In this document: in pieces, positions 37,308-46,656 of the stretch | Layout of the letters: each line of letters opens with the position of its first letter | Numbering within the stretch: position 1 is the first letter of the stretch | Source of the DNA: Coleofasciculus sp. FACHB-1120 | Lineage (GTDB): Bacteria; Cyanobacteriota; Cyanobacteriia; Cyanobacteriales; FACHB-T130 | Direction: 5' to 3' | DNA: 64,000 bases | Assembly (NCBI RefSeq): GCF_014698845.1 | Contig: NZ_JACJTV010000001.1 | Coordinates: 186,001 to 250,000, forward strand | Position numbers and translations under genes: made by a program | The notes under the pieces: generated by a model | What the model saw: the letters and a program-made list of their open reading frames with translations, nothing else | Databases searched by the model: none | What the model was told of the DNA's origin: nothing

Positions 37308-40300
37308 TCATAAGGCGATCGCATAATAATCTAACGGGGTTTTCCCCGCACCCTGAAGCCAGCGTGCATCGGGTTTCCATGCACCATTGAGTTCTTCGCG
37401 GCGGCGAGTGTAAACGGTGAGTTGGTTGTCTTCAAATTTCAGCAGGTTGTACTGAAGGGGATAACCAGGCACCCACTCGCGTACAGGTGCGCCAAAGGTT
37501 CCGGCACAAATCCGGTCTAATTTTCGCCCGTCGCTACTCATGTCGTAGCGGAAGAGGCTGGTTTCGGCTTTGTGGATGTGTCCATGCAGGAAGAGGCGGA
37601 ATCCATTGACGGCGAGTTGTTCTAGGAATCCTTGGTCGGTGATGCGGTCTGAGTAAGCACTATCGAGGGGATGGTGCCAAACGGCGATTTTCAGGCAATT
37701 TTTGTAGTCTAGGTTGCGGCGAATTTGGGTGAGGGCGTTGCTGAGGGCGTTCGTGTTGATGCTGGCGCGGGTTTTGTAGTGGTGGTCGAGTTCCCAAGCG
37801 GAGTTTAGACCCAAGATGAGCAGGTTTTGTTCTGGTAGGTGGTCTAGGGTATATTGCTGGTCGTATTCGAGGGGATAGGGGTTTTGTTTGATGGTTTTAT
37901 AGAAAGAGCTGAAGTGGGCAAAGCGCTGTTTATATTCGGTTTCGTCGCGAACACCGATGACGCTTGCACTCTCTTCAATGTAGTGACCATCAATAAGTTG
38001 TCCGTCGTAGTCTTCGCGGTAAACGGGTTTGTATGCTTTTTTTGCGAGTTTCCAGTTGAGGTCGTGGTTGCCGGGAACGAGGATAATTTGCTCTGGGTTT
38101 AGGGGCAAGTCTTGGCGAAGGTTGTCGAGAAATTGTGCGGCGGCTTTGTATTCGTCGTCTGTCGAGTAGTTGGCGATGTCGCCAGAGAGGATGAGGGCGT
38201 CTAGGTGAGAGATGTTGATGTCGTTGTATAAATCTGCTGCGAGTTGATTAGACCAAAGATTGGCTTGGTCGAGGGTGCCGAAGTGGAGGTCGCTGAGGTG
38301 GAGGATGTGCATGAGGGAAGTGAAGATGAGCTGAATTGGTGGAATTTTGAGTTGAGTTTCTGGGACAAGGATTGCTTCAGTAAGGGTGTAGTTGTAGAAT
38401 TTGCAGCGCTCTTGAATTGCAGCAATTGTATTGAGTACCCAACGAAGTAAACTACTGTCTACAGTTGTTAATAGAAACTCACACAAACGAGGCAGTATCT
38501 TAGGGCTACTGCATTTTTCTAATGCCTCAGTTGCACTGCGACGCACCCAAAACTCTTCATCTTTCAAAGCCTCAAGCAGAGCTGGAATAGCAATCTCATT
38601 TCCAATCCACCCTAACGTTTGAGCAACACTTTTCCGAACCGTGTAATCCTTATCTTTCAAAGCCTCAAGCAAAGCTGGAATCGTAATATCACTGCCGATA
38701 TGACCTAAGGCAAAACTGGCACGTAGCCGAACATGAGGGTGTTCGTCTTTCAAAGCTTCAAGCAAAGCTGGAATCGCAATCTCACTGCCGATATTGCCTA
38801 AGGCTGAGGTGGCACACATACGAACACCGTAGTTTTTATCTTTCAAAGCTTCCAGCAGAGCTGGAATAGCAACCTCACTGCGGGTATCCTCTAACGCCTC
38901 GGCAGCTCTCCTCCGAACATGAGAGTCTTTATCTTTCAAAGCTTGCAACAGAATAAAAATTGCCGACTCATCGCCAATCCTGTACAAGGCAGAGGCGGCA
39001 CGCATACGAATACAGGCATCTTTATCTCTCACTGCTTCAAGCAAAGCTGGAATCGCAATCTCACTACCGATTAGCCCTAATGCATAGATAGCACGCTCAC
39101 GAACCTGAGAGTCTTGATGCTTTAGAGCATGGTGGAGCAGAACAGATATTGCTGACTGATTGCCCATGCTGCCGAGTCTTCCCAATCCAAGAGTAGCATT
39201 GACACGAACGATAGAGGCTTCATCATTCAAGGCTTTGAACAAAGCCGAAAATGCAAGATCACAATCGATTCTTTCTAATACACTGAGAACGGTTTGACGA
39301 ACAGTGGGTGATTTGTGTTCTAGAGATTGGAGCAAAGCTGAGATAGCAGCATCATTACCAATTTTTTCCAATGCCCAAGTAGCATGCATAGTTACACCAG
39401 AATCTTCGTCATTCAAGGCTTGAAGCAGAGCTGGAATTGCAGCCTTACCACCTATTTGCCCTAACATCTCTACGGCATTTTGACGAACAAGAGAATTTTC
39501 ATCATTCAAGGCATTAAGTAGAGTCATAATGGTAGTTTCACTCCCAATTTGCCCCAACGCATAGATAGCACTCTCACGAACTTGAGAGTCTTCATGCTCT
39601 ATACCTTGGAGCGGAGCAAAAATTGCACCATCAGAACGTGTTACACCAAGAAGTAAAATCTTAAATTGTTGGCAAATTTCTAAGCTAGCAACTAAACTAA
39701 CTGCTGCCTTTTGAAATTCAAGTTTTACGGCTCCTGCCAACCTCGCCCCCAACCTCAAATCCACCTCTAAGGCTAACTTCACCACTCGTACCGCCTGCGC
39801 CTCATCCTCTACCAACTCCAGCATCAGTGCCAGGGGTTCTGTCCATTTCAGATAATTCAGATACTCCCGTTTCAATTCGTCATCACTGAGACTTGGTAAT
39901 AGCTTCAGCAGAGTTTCTGCCGTGCAATGTTCCTGAATTAATTGATGGCGAAACTCTATCTGATTCTTGGTTCCCAGTTGCAGCAGGTGATACTTAAGTA
40001 AATCTGCTAGCCATTCCATAGCGCAGTTACGGGGTTGAGCAAACCCCTCATTCCGTAGATAGGCTGTTAAAATTTCCTCTGCCTCGTGTCGGGAAATAGC
40101 AACTTGTAATTCCGTCGCCTCCCGCCCCTGTGTCATTCTCCAAGCAAGATGCTGCAACATTAACTGACACCAGCGCCGCGACTCATCACTAACCGGGACA
40201 TCCTGTTTCAGCTTGTCATAATAACTCTGAGTGAACTGACGAAACACTAAACCCAAATTCGGCGGCACCTTCCCCATAGCCCTAAACAGGGAACACAGCA

Positions 40301-41054
40301 TCCACAACAGCAGAGGTGTTTGCCCAAGTTCCCGCAACCGATCGCCCAACTGTCTCAACATCTGCTCTCCCTGCTGGGGCAGATAGGCGCGGACAAACTG
40401 CTGCATCTGCGCTTCACTCAGGGGTTGCATTTCCAGCTTCTTGGCAATGTCCAAGTCGCCCCCTACCCCCAAATCCCGCGTCGTGAAAATCATCGGCGTG
40501 GCAGCATTCGTCTGCCGAAAAGCCTTCAAATCCCGCCTAGCAGCTTCCGAGGGCAATTCATTAATGCCATCCACCAGCAGCAAAAATTGCTTCTCGAACA
40601 GCAGCCTTTCAATCTCGGAAGTGTTGAGAAACAATCCATGCTGTTTCAAGAAGTCCCGAATTAAGTCTAGGACGGAGGTTTGGTAGTAGCGCAATTCTAC
40701 TAATACAGGGATGCGTGAATCCGCCAGGGAATTTATTTCCCGGCTGGCTTGCGCTTCTTCCAACAACAACCGCGCCAGTGCCGTCGATTTCCCGGAACCG
40801 GGACGCCCCACCAACAACACATGATCTGCGGCATATTTCCACAACCCTTCCAGCACCCCCAAACGCTCAGCTTTCTGCTGTGCTTCGCCGGCTTCTCCCT
40901 TGGCAGGTTGCACCGTCTCCACCATAAAATCAAGCAGTAGCGGTGATTCCACCTCAACCCGTTGGCGTCCGACTACATCCGTCAGCGTGTAGACTTTCCA
41001 CCATTGGGCGTATTGATTGCAGAGGGCTTCTAGGTATGGCTTCCAGTCAATCAT
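37308..41054 (-). CDS. NACHT-HEAT-metallophosphoesterase fusion
   Basis: 1248 residues. Residues 1-75 are an N-terminal helix region. A NACHT NTPase follows: Walker A GRPGSGKST at 83-91, Walker B FLLLVDGINELP at 157-168, and sensor-like TTRD near 191-194. From about 480 to 850 there are about 12 HEAT/PBS-lyase-type repeats of 31 residues (GSEIAIPALLEALKDK). After about 60 further residues a calcineurin-like phosphoesterase begins at MHILHLSDLHFG (915): D922-x-H924, GDIAN 958-962, GNHD 995-998, HH 1127-1128 and GHIH 1158-1161, so all metal motifs are kept. NACHT proteins with HEAT or TPR sensors act as NLR-like threat sensors in bacteria; here the effector is C-terminal. It would plausibly cut a nucleotide or nucleic acid. 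A small membrane protein gene is divergent 175 bp away. Composition shifts between the three parts. Confidence 0.9.
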   Translation of the reverse strand: MIDWKPYLEALCNQYAQWWKVYTLTDVVGRQRVEVESPLLLDFMVETVQPAKGEAGEAQQKAERLGVLEGLWKYAADHVLLVGRPGSGKSTALARLLLEEAQASREINSLADSRIPVLVELRYYQTSVLDLIRDFLKQHGLFLNTSEIERLLFEKQFLLLVDGINELPSEAARRDLKAFRQTNAATPMIFTTRDLGVGGDLDIAKKLEMQPLSEAQMQQFVRAYLPQQGEQMLRQLGDRLRELGQTPLLLWMLCSLFRAMGKVPPNLGLVFRQFTQSYYDKLKQDVPVSDESRRWCQLMLQHLAWRMTQGREATELQVAISRHEAEEILTAYLRNEGFAQPRNCAMEWLADLLKYHLLQLGTKNQIEFRHQLIQEHCTAETLLKLLPSLSDDELKREYLNYLKWTEPLALMLELVEDEAQAVRVVKLALEVDLRLGARLAGAVKLEFQKAAVSLVASLEICQQFKILLLGVTRSDGAIFAPLQGIEHEDSQVRESAIYALGQIGSETTIMTLLNALNDENSLVRQNAVEMLGQIGGKAAIPALLQALNDEDSGVTMHATWALEKIGNDAAISALLQSLEHKSPTVRQTVLSVLERIDCDLAFSALFKALNDEASIVRVNATLGLGRLGSMGNQSAISVLLHHALKHQDSQVRERAIYALGLIGSEIAIPALLEAVRDKDACIRMRAASALYRIGDESAIFILLQALKDKDSHVRRRAAEALEDTRSEVAIPALLEALKDKNYGVRMCATSALGNIGSEIAIPALLEALKDEHPHVRLRASFALGHIGSDITIPALLEALKDKDYTVRKSVAQTLGWIGNEIAIPALLEALKDEEFWVRRSATEALEKCSSPKILPRLCEFLLTTVDSSLLRWVLNTIAAIQERCKFYNYTLTEAILVPETQLKIPPIQLIFTSLMHILHLSDLHFGTLDQANLWSNQLAADLYNDINISHLDALILSGDIANYSTDDEYKAAAQFLDNLRQDLPLNPEQIILVPGNHDLNWKLAKKAYKPVYREDYDGQLIDGHYIEESASVIGVRDETEYKQRFAHFSSFYKTIKQNPYPLEYDQQYTLDHLPEQNLLILGLNSAWELDHHYKTRASINTNALSNALTQIRRNLDYKNCLKIAVWHHPLDSAYSDRITDQGFLEQLAVNGFRLFLHGHIHKAETSLFRYDMSSDGRKLDRICAGTFGAPVREWVPGYPLQYNLLKFEDNQLTVYTRRREELNGAWKPDARWLQGAGKTPLDYYAIAL

Positions 41055-41229
41055 GCTGAGTGAAAATATAGCTAGGTTGAGGAGGTAGCGATCGCCCCGA
41101 TTCGCCTTTAATCAATTCCCAGGTTTAAACTCTTGGCAAGGATAAGGCACAATCAAAAAGTCCTAGTGTCAGCTACCCGTGGCGTCATGTCCTGACTTAT
41201 CTTAATCTCAGTATCCTCTGACCTGCCCA

Positions 41230-41727
41230 ATGTCTAACCCACCAACCGCCGACTCTCAACCCCAGCCACCAAATACATCAGAATTAGAACTACTCAAACA
41301 GGAATACTTTTTCCTACAAAACACGATTGAAGACTACAACAAGCAAATCTGGACGATCAAAGCCCTTGGTATCGGTGGCACTGGGGCTGTTTTAGGTTTG
41401 ATGCTACAGCACAAATCAAGCGTAGTTCCTTTAATTGGTTGTGCCATTCCCCTATTTTTCTGGATTCTCGAAAGTCAATGGAAGCACTTTCAACGTGGCT
41501 TTTACCCTCGCGTCACGGAGATTGAAACTATCCTGAGCAACGATTATCATCTCCGTAGCCCTGCGATTTTTGGCGGCTGGGCGAGTGCCTTTAAGCGCAC
41601 ACCCGCCCCAAAACGTCGCGGTTATCTGTGGGATGGTTTGCTCAATCGCAGCGTTTTTATCAGTTATCTACTGGAAATTATATTTTTGTTGCTGCTAGCT
41701 GCGATCGCGCCTCGTCTCTGGAAATAA
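41230..41727 (+). CDS. Small three-helix membrane protein next to the NACHT gene
   Basis: 165 residues. A Pro/Gln-rich start, then a helix LELLKQEYFFLQNTIEDYNK leading into two adjacent membrane helices (about 45-62 and 67-82), a cytoplasmic loop with basic and aromatic residues (KHFQRGFYP, AFKRTPAPKRRGY) and a C-terminal helix (SYLLEIIFLLLLAAIA). The arrangement resembles small membrane proteins associated with conflict systems, but I cannot place it in a named family. It is divergent from the NACHT gene, which suggests a shared control region. No catalytic motif. Confidence 0.6.
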   Translation: MSNPPTADSQPQPPNTSELELLKQEYFFLQNTIEDYNKQIWTIKALGIGGTGAVLGLMLQHKSSVVPLIGCAIPLFFWILESQWKHFQRGFYPRVTEIETILSNDYHLRSPAIFGGWASAFKRTPAPKRRGYLWDGLLNRSVFISYLLEIIFLLLLAAIAPRLWK

Positions 41728-41780
41728 CCCGCAAGCGATCGCATCCCAAAATCTACTCTTGAAGTAGTTTAGGTATAAAT

Positions 41781-42386
41781 ATGCTCAAATTGTATCAATT
41801 TTTCTCTTCTGGAAATTGCTATAAAATTCGTCTTTTACTAACTCAACTAGAAATTCCCTTTGAGAGTATAGAACTAAATATTCTCAAAGGCGAAACTCGG
41901 ACTCCTGAATTTTTAAGCAAGAATCCCAACGGGCGAATTCCAGTATTGGAAACGGAATCAGGTCAATTCCTGGCGGAATCCAACGCAATTCTTTTTTATC
42001 TGAGCGAAGGAACTGATTTTTTACCAAGCGACCGTTTTGAACGCGCAAAAGTGTTGCAATGGTTGTTTTTCGAGCAGTATAGCCATGAGCCTTATATTGC
42101 TACTTCCCGGTTTTGGATTTCTATCCTTGGCAAGCCGGAAGAATATAAGGAGGCACTTAATCAAAAGCGCGAACCCGGTTATGCAGCGCTAACGGTTATG
42201 GAAAAACATTTAACAAATTGTAATTTTTTTGTAGGGGAACGCTATACGATTGCTGATATTGGATTGTTTGCTTACACCCATGTGGCGGATGAAGGGGGAT
42301 TTGATTTAACAAGATTTCCGGCAATCCAAGATTGGATAGAACGAGTTAAAACTCAGCCTCGGCATATTAGTATCGCGCAATTATAA
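41781..42386 (+). CDS. Glutathione S-transferase
   Basis: 201 residues. Thioredoxin-like N-domain (SSGNCYKIRLLLTQL, cis-Pro in GRIPVLE, ESNAILFYL) and all-helical C-domain (TIADIGLFAYTHVA). Likely conjugates glutathione to electrophiles or reduces peroxides; class not assigned. It starts 53 bp after the membrane protein gene on the same strand and may be co-transcribed, but no functional link is obvious. Confidence 0.93.
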   Translation: MLKLYQFFSSGNCYKIRLLLTQLEIPFESIELNILKGETRTPEFLSKNPNGRIPVLETESGQFLAESNAILFYLSEGTDFLPSDRFERAKVLQWLFFEQYSHEPYIATSRFWISILGKPEEYKEALNQKREPGYAALTVMEKHLTNCNFFVGERYTIADIGLFAYTHVADEGGFDLTRFPAIQDWIERVKTQPRHISIAQL

Positions 42387-42440
42387 TAGAGTTCGGTATG
42401 AGGATGTAGGATACGCGATCGCTTCATTCGCATACCATAA

Positions 42441-42460
42441 TTTAGGTAACTGTACCTAAA
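42441..42460. promoter_or_regulatory. 20-bp palindrome, candidate operator
   Basis: TTTAGGTA / TACCTAAA separated by ACTG, an exact 8-bp half-site palindrome between the GST stop and the S41 peptidase gene. It lies about 205 bp before the peptidase start, so its target is uncertain. Confidence 0.35.
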
Positions 42461-42523
42461 CAAACCTATCTGTAGAACCATTGATTAGCAGCGCCTACTC
42501 TACAACATCTAGTAATGAGTTTG

Positions 42524-42544
42524 AAACCCGCGTCGGCGGGTTTT
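42524..42544 (+). terminator. Intrinsic terminator after GST
   Basis: Stem AAACCCGC / GCGGGTTT around a 4-base loop, followed by TTTT. It is placed to end the plus-strand transcript that includes the GST gene. Confidence 0.8.
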
Positions 42545-42663
42545 GTCTGTGTAGTTGCGGTTTATAGCCACTAGCATTTTTTTGTAAAAATGGGAAGATT
42601 TATACCCAATTTTAACTAGATGATGAGCTATACTGACTGAGGTTAACTTTAAATAATAAAACA

Positions 42664-43947
42664 ATGATAACCATTAAAAAAACTAACCGCTTTTTAGCTA
42701 CTTTAAGCCTTAGTCTTTTAGTCATTCTTGCCTTATCATTTTTTCTCTTGCCTATCACTTCAAGACTTCAAGAATCACCAACGTTAGCTGTTTTTGAGGA
42801 AGTTTGGCAAACCGTCAATGACAATTTTTTTGACCCCAAATTCAATGGGGTTGACTGGAAAGCCATGCGAGAGAAGTATAAACCTTCAGTCAAGCAGGCA
42901 AAGTCTATTGATGAAGCAGCAGTTGTCATCAATCAAATGCTGTCTGAGTTACATACTTCTCATATCGGCTTCTATCCGAAGACGGAACCCGCTTACTATC
43001 AGCTTTTGGGGATATTTAATCAGGGTTACTTTTTAGAAAAAATTCAAAAGTTATTTCCCAAAGGCTTAGAGTACACTGGCATCGGAGCTTTCACTAAAGA
43101 GATAAATGGGAAGACGTTTATCACTGCTATTCTCGATAAAAGTTCTGCTGCTCAAGCGGGACTCAAAGTAGGCGACCAAATATTAGCCGTTGATGGCAAT
43201 CCGTACCAGCCAATCGAATCTTTTGTTAATAAAGCAGGACAACAAGTTAGTATATCGATTCAACGGACTCCCGATGCAAACAGCAATAAGAAGGTAACTG
43301 TAGTTCCAAAAATAATAAAACCTACTACAGTTTTCTTAGATGCAATGCGGTCGAGCATCGAAATAATCGAAAGCAATGGAAGAAAACTGGGTTATGTTCA
43401 TATCTGGTCGTATGCTGGCGATAAATATCAGGAATTACTGGAAGAAGAAATTGCTTATGGACGCCTTAAAGATGCAGATGGATTAATTTTAGACCTAAGA
43501 GATGGCTGGGGTGGAGCTACTCCGAATTATCTGAGTATTTTTTCCGAAAAAGTTCCAGTATTAACCCAAATTCCCAGAGATGGAATAAAAACTACCTTAG
43601 ATTATCAATGGAGAAAACCCGTTGTGATGCTGGTGAATAAGGGAACCAGAAGCGGAAAAGAAATTTTAGCTTATGGTTTTGAGCAGTATGGAATTGGAAA
43701 AGTCGTTGGTAGTCAAACAGCAGGAGCAGTTGTTGCGGCTCGTCCTTTCTTGCTCAAAGATGGTAATCTTCTTTATCTGGCGGTCGTTGATATTTATGTG
43801 AATGGAGAACGCTTAGAAGGAAAGGGCGTGAAACCAGATATAGAAGTGCCGTTCCAGTTAGAATATGCTCAGGGAAGCGACCCTCAAAAAGCGAAAGCTG
43901 TAGAGGTTCTGGCTGAAGCTGTCAAGAATCAGAATCGAGGGGCATAA
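42664..43947 (+). CDS. S41-family peptidase with PDZ, not CtpA-type
   Basis: 427 residues. An N-terminal membrane helix (about 10-32), a PDZ-type domain (about 137-210, AAQAGLKVGDQILAVDG), and an S41 core: LILDLRDGWGG and VNKGTRSGKEILAYGF with Ser330 as nucleophile. The CtpA catalytic Lys expected 25 residues later is Ala355 (QTAGAVVA). His97/His100 in LSELHTSHIG and Glu333 fit the Ser-His-Glu set of the tricorn/C-terminal-type branch. It acts outside the plasma membrane. CtpA function (D1 maturation) is unlikely. Confidence 0.85.
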   Translation: MITIKKTNRFLATLSLSLLVILALSFFLLPITSRLQESPTLAVFEEVWQTVNDNFFDPKFNGVDWKAMREKYKPSVKQAKSIDEAAVVINQMLSELHTSHIGFYPKTEPAYYQLLGIFNQGYFLEKIQKLFPKGLEYTGIGAFTKEINGKTFITAILDKSSAAQAGLKVGDQILAVDGNPYQPIESFVNKAGQQVSISIQRTPDANSNKKVTVVPKIIKPTTVFLDAMRSSIEIIESNGRKLGYVHIWSYAGDKYQELLEEEIAYGRLKDADGLILDLRDGWGGATPNYLSIFSEKVPVLTQIPRDGIKTTLDYQWRKPVVMLVNKGTRSGKEILAYGFEQYGIGKVVGSQTAGAVVAARPFLLKDGNLLYLAVVDIYVNGERLEGKGVKPDIEVPFQLEYAQGSDPQKAKAVEVLAEAVKNQNRGA

Positions 43948-44005
43948 TTGCATTAATAACCTCTCGGAAAGATGCGACTAATCGCGTCTCTACTATCTCT
44001 CTCTA

Positions 44006-44869
44006 CTATCTCAAAATACGCTCAATCATCCCGTTGGCTTGCGAACTGTAGCCGCCGCCAAACAAATTAAAGTGATTAAGGATGTGATAGAGATTGTAGA
44101 GGGTTTTCCGGCGCTCGTAGCCTGGATCTAGAGGAAATACTTCGTTATAGCCGCGATAAAAGGCTGCGGGGAAGCCACCGAAAAGTTCTGTCATGGCGAT
44201 ATCAACCTCGCGATCGCCATAATATGCCGCTGGATCAAAAATGACGGGTTCTCCCGATGCCGTAAAGCCTGCATTTCCTCCCCACAAATCGCCGTGAACT
44301 AGGGATGGTTGAGGGTGGTAATCCGCTAGCAGTTCGGGAATTGTCGCCAGCAATTTCTCCTGTTGGGGAAAATGACCGCCGCGACGCTTTGCTAGCTGAA
44401 ATTGATAGCCGAGACGATGCTTGGCATAGAATTCCGCCCAATCGGCTGTCCAAGTGTTGATTTGTGGCGTGGAGCCAATGGTGTTATTTCTGTCCCAGCC
44501 GAAGGCGTCTTTTCCAGCGCATTTGTGCATCGCCGCTAACTTCCGCCCCATTTCTTCCCAAGAATGGGTGTCGCCGCGCCCCATTTCCAGCCACTCCAGT
44601 ACGATATAAGCAGAATTCCCCCCGGTGCCCCAGCCAATCGGTTTTGGCACCCGAATCGTGTGAGTTTCCTGCATTTGCTGGAGTCCCAGCGCCTCTGCCT
44701 CAAACATATCAACCAAAGACGCTTGGTTGATTTTGATGAAGTAGGTGCGTTTTCCATCGCTGACGGCATAGCCTTGATTGATGCAACCACCACTCACCGA
44801 TTGCCGGTGCTGACTTTGAAACTTTTCACCCGTTAGGCGAGTGATTTGAGCGTCTATTTCTGTCCACAT
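44006..44869 (-). CDS. Fructosamine/ketosamine-3-kinase family protein
   Basis: 287 residues. The kinase-like fold shows SGGCINQGYAV (nucleotide loop), YFIKIN (Lys), and LVHGDLWGGNAGF (catalytic loop). The bacterial family phosphorylates sugar adducts on lysines (ribulosamine or fructosamine), leading to repair of glycated proteins. Length is normal. Confidence 0.93.
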   Translation of the reverse strand: MWTEIDAQITRLTGEKFQSQHRQSVSGGCINQGYAVSDGKRTYFIKINQASLVDMFEAEALGLQQMQETHTIRVPKPIGWGTGGNSAYIVLEWLEMGRGDTHSWEEMGRKLAAMHKCAGKDAFGWDRNNTIGSTPQINTWTADWAEFYAKHRLGYQFQLAKRRGGHFPQQEKLLATIPELLADYHPQPSLVHGDLWGGNAGFTASGEPVIFDPAAYYGDREVDIAMTELFGGFPAAFYRGYNEVFPLDPGYERRKTLYNLYHILNHFNLFGGGYSSQANGMIERILR

Positions 44870-44948
44870 GGGAGAAATTTTAACCCAGAGTCACGCGAAG
44901 GCACGCAAAACTAGATTGACTTCTTTGCGTACCTTTGCGTAAAAAAAA

Positions 44949-46247
44949 CTAGCTAACTGGCTTGATCGCAACCACACCATAAGCATCGCAAGAGAGATAC
45001 TGTTGAGCCGCTGACTGGAGATCCGCCGCTTCCAATGCTTGAATTCGAGCCGGATAATTCAATGCTGGAGCCAAGTCACCCATCATGGTTTGATAGTAGC
45101 CGTATAAGTTAGCGCGATCGCTTGGCGTTTCATTCCCGAAGACAAACCGATTCGCTACTTGCGTCCGGAAGCGGGAAATCTCTGCCTCACTCGCGGGTTC
45201 TGTCTGGAGGGTGCGAATATGAGCCAGAATCGCCGCTTCTACCTCTGCCAAATTCTCTACCGGCAACTGCGCCCCAATATAGAAGATGCCTTGATGCCGA
45301 TGGCTCATATTGCTCACCCCAATATTTGTCACCAGGTGCCTGTCTTCCCGCAAATCTCGGAACAGCCGCGACATTCGACCTTGTCCCAGAATCACGCTCA
45401 ACACATCCAGCGCGTAAGTATCGGATAAGTGCGCCATTCCAGGCACTCGCCACATCATCACTAACCGCGCTTGCTGCAAGCTTTCATCAACATACTCGCG
45501 GCGGACAATTTCCCTAAAAGCAGGTTCGGGAGTGAGGGTTGAAGCGATCGCTTCCTGACTTTTGACTTCTGGCGGCTGAGTGCTGACTCCTATCTCCGTC
45601 AATCCCTCTGCCACAATTTCAATTAATTCCTCAACCGGCAAATTGCCCACAACTGCCGCTGTTATCGATTGGGGTTGATACTGACTGGCGTGGAAATCGC
45701 GCATCTGTTGCGCCGTCAGATGCTCAATTACCGCTGCTGGCCCAAGTACCTGACGCCGGTAGGGCAGGGTGTCAAATGCCACCTCCATCGCCCGCTGGTA
45801 AGTCCGACGGCGGGGATTATCTTCCGAGCGGCGAATTTCTTCTAAAACGACCAATCGCTCTCTTTGAAAGGCATCCTCTGGAATGCTCGGATTTAGCACC
45901 ACATCTAGTTGCAATGGTGCCAAATGGGCAAAATCTTTAGGAGCTGTTGTGATGTAGTAGTGGGTATAGTCCTGACTGGTTGCTGCGTTTGTTACGGCAC
46001 CCCGCTCTTCAATCAGTCGCTCGAATTCTCCACTGTTGAGCCTTGGTGTCCCCTTAAAAACCATGTGTTCTAGAAAGTGAGCCATGCCGTTAATGGGATC
46101 TGGCTCATCGAATGAGCCGACGTTTATCCACACGTTCAGGTTAACGGCTTCGACGGGCATCTGCTCCGCCACAATCGTTAAACCGTTAGGCAGGCGGTGG
46201 AGAGTAGGGGCGTTGAGTGGCGTAGATTTGAGCAGAGTTGAGGTCAT
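44949..46247 (-). CDS. M16-family zinc peptidase
   Basis: 432 residues. The inverted zinc motif HFLEH is at about 58-62 (MAHFLEHMVFKGTP), with the third ligand in VLEEIRRSEDNP. Two M16 half-domains are present. Similar to mitochondrial processing peptidase beta and bacterial PqqL-type enzymes. Many cyanobacteria have an adjacent partner M16 gene; none is seen here. The start is in the hydrophilic N-terminus. Confidence 0.93.
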   Translation of the reverse strand: MTSTLLKSTPLNAPTLHRLPNGLTIVAEQMPVEAVNLNVWINVGSFDEPDPINGMAHFLEHMVFKGTPRLNSGEFERLIEERGAVTNAATSQDYTHYYITTAPKDFAHLAPLQLDVVLNPSIPEDAFQRERLVVLEEIRRSEDNPRRRTYQRAMEVAFDTLPYRRQVLGPAAVIEHLTAQQMRDFHASQYQPQSITAAVVGNLPVEELIEIVAEGLTEIGVSTQPPEVKSQEAIASTLTPEPAFREIVRREYVDESLQQARLVMMWRVPGMAHLSDTYALDVLSVILGQGRMSRLFRDLREDRHLVTNIGVSNMSHRHQGIFYIGAQLPVENLAEVEAAILAHIRTLQTEPASEAEISRFRTQVANRFVFGNETPSDRANLYGYYQTMMGDLAPALNYPARIQALEAADLQSAAQQYLSCDAYGVVAIKPVS

Positions 46248-46656
46248 GGGTTCTTCGTCGCTGGGCTATTTCTCCTTTTATCTTACTCAGTCTGCACCTG
46301 TCTCCTCAGCCAGCTCCCCAGCATTGCGCGATCGCGCTCTAGATGTGATGTTTTTAAAAAGTTTCCCGCTCCTATCGGCTTTAACACATATTCCCTTTCT
46401 GTGCCATTTTTTAAAGTTAATTAAGAAAGTCAATCATTCTTTAAAATTTGGCTTGTTGATTAAACTTTGTTTATTTATGTATTGTGAAATACCTTTCTTA
46501 TGAAATATTCATTTTAAGTTTTAAAAAATTTGAAAAAAGTCCGTATCTTTAGATAAATTTAAGAATTTAAAATGCTTTATCCGTCTAGAGACAGATACTA
46601 TAGTTTAGTCTGCTAGACCAGACTAAAGCTTCATTTAAGTGGAGTAAGTTGTACTT
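46248..46656. other. Divergent intergenic region with inverted repeat
   Basis: 409 bp between the divergent M16 and sensor kinase genes, AT-rich at 46380-46560. TTTAGTCTG (46604-46612) and CAGACTAAA (46619-46627) form a 9-bp inverted repeat 29 bp before the kinase start, a possible operator or leader hairpin. No gene is recognised. Confidence 0.5.

Noticed and set aside
37308-38312. Phosphoesterase domain as a separate gene starting at Met915 (38312, minus strand)
   Set aside because: The frame is continuous with HEAT repeats and no Shine-Dalgarno-like site is seen before the Met, so a fusion is favoured, although an internal start cannot be excluded.
42664-43947. CtpA (D1 C-terminal processing protease)
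   Set aside because: The catalytic Lys expected 25 residues after the Ser is absent.
44536-44793. Extra frames inside the fructosamine kinase gene
   Set aside because: They overlap a strong gene in other frames and lack any domain.
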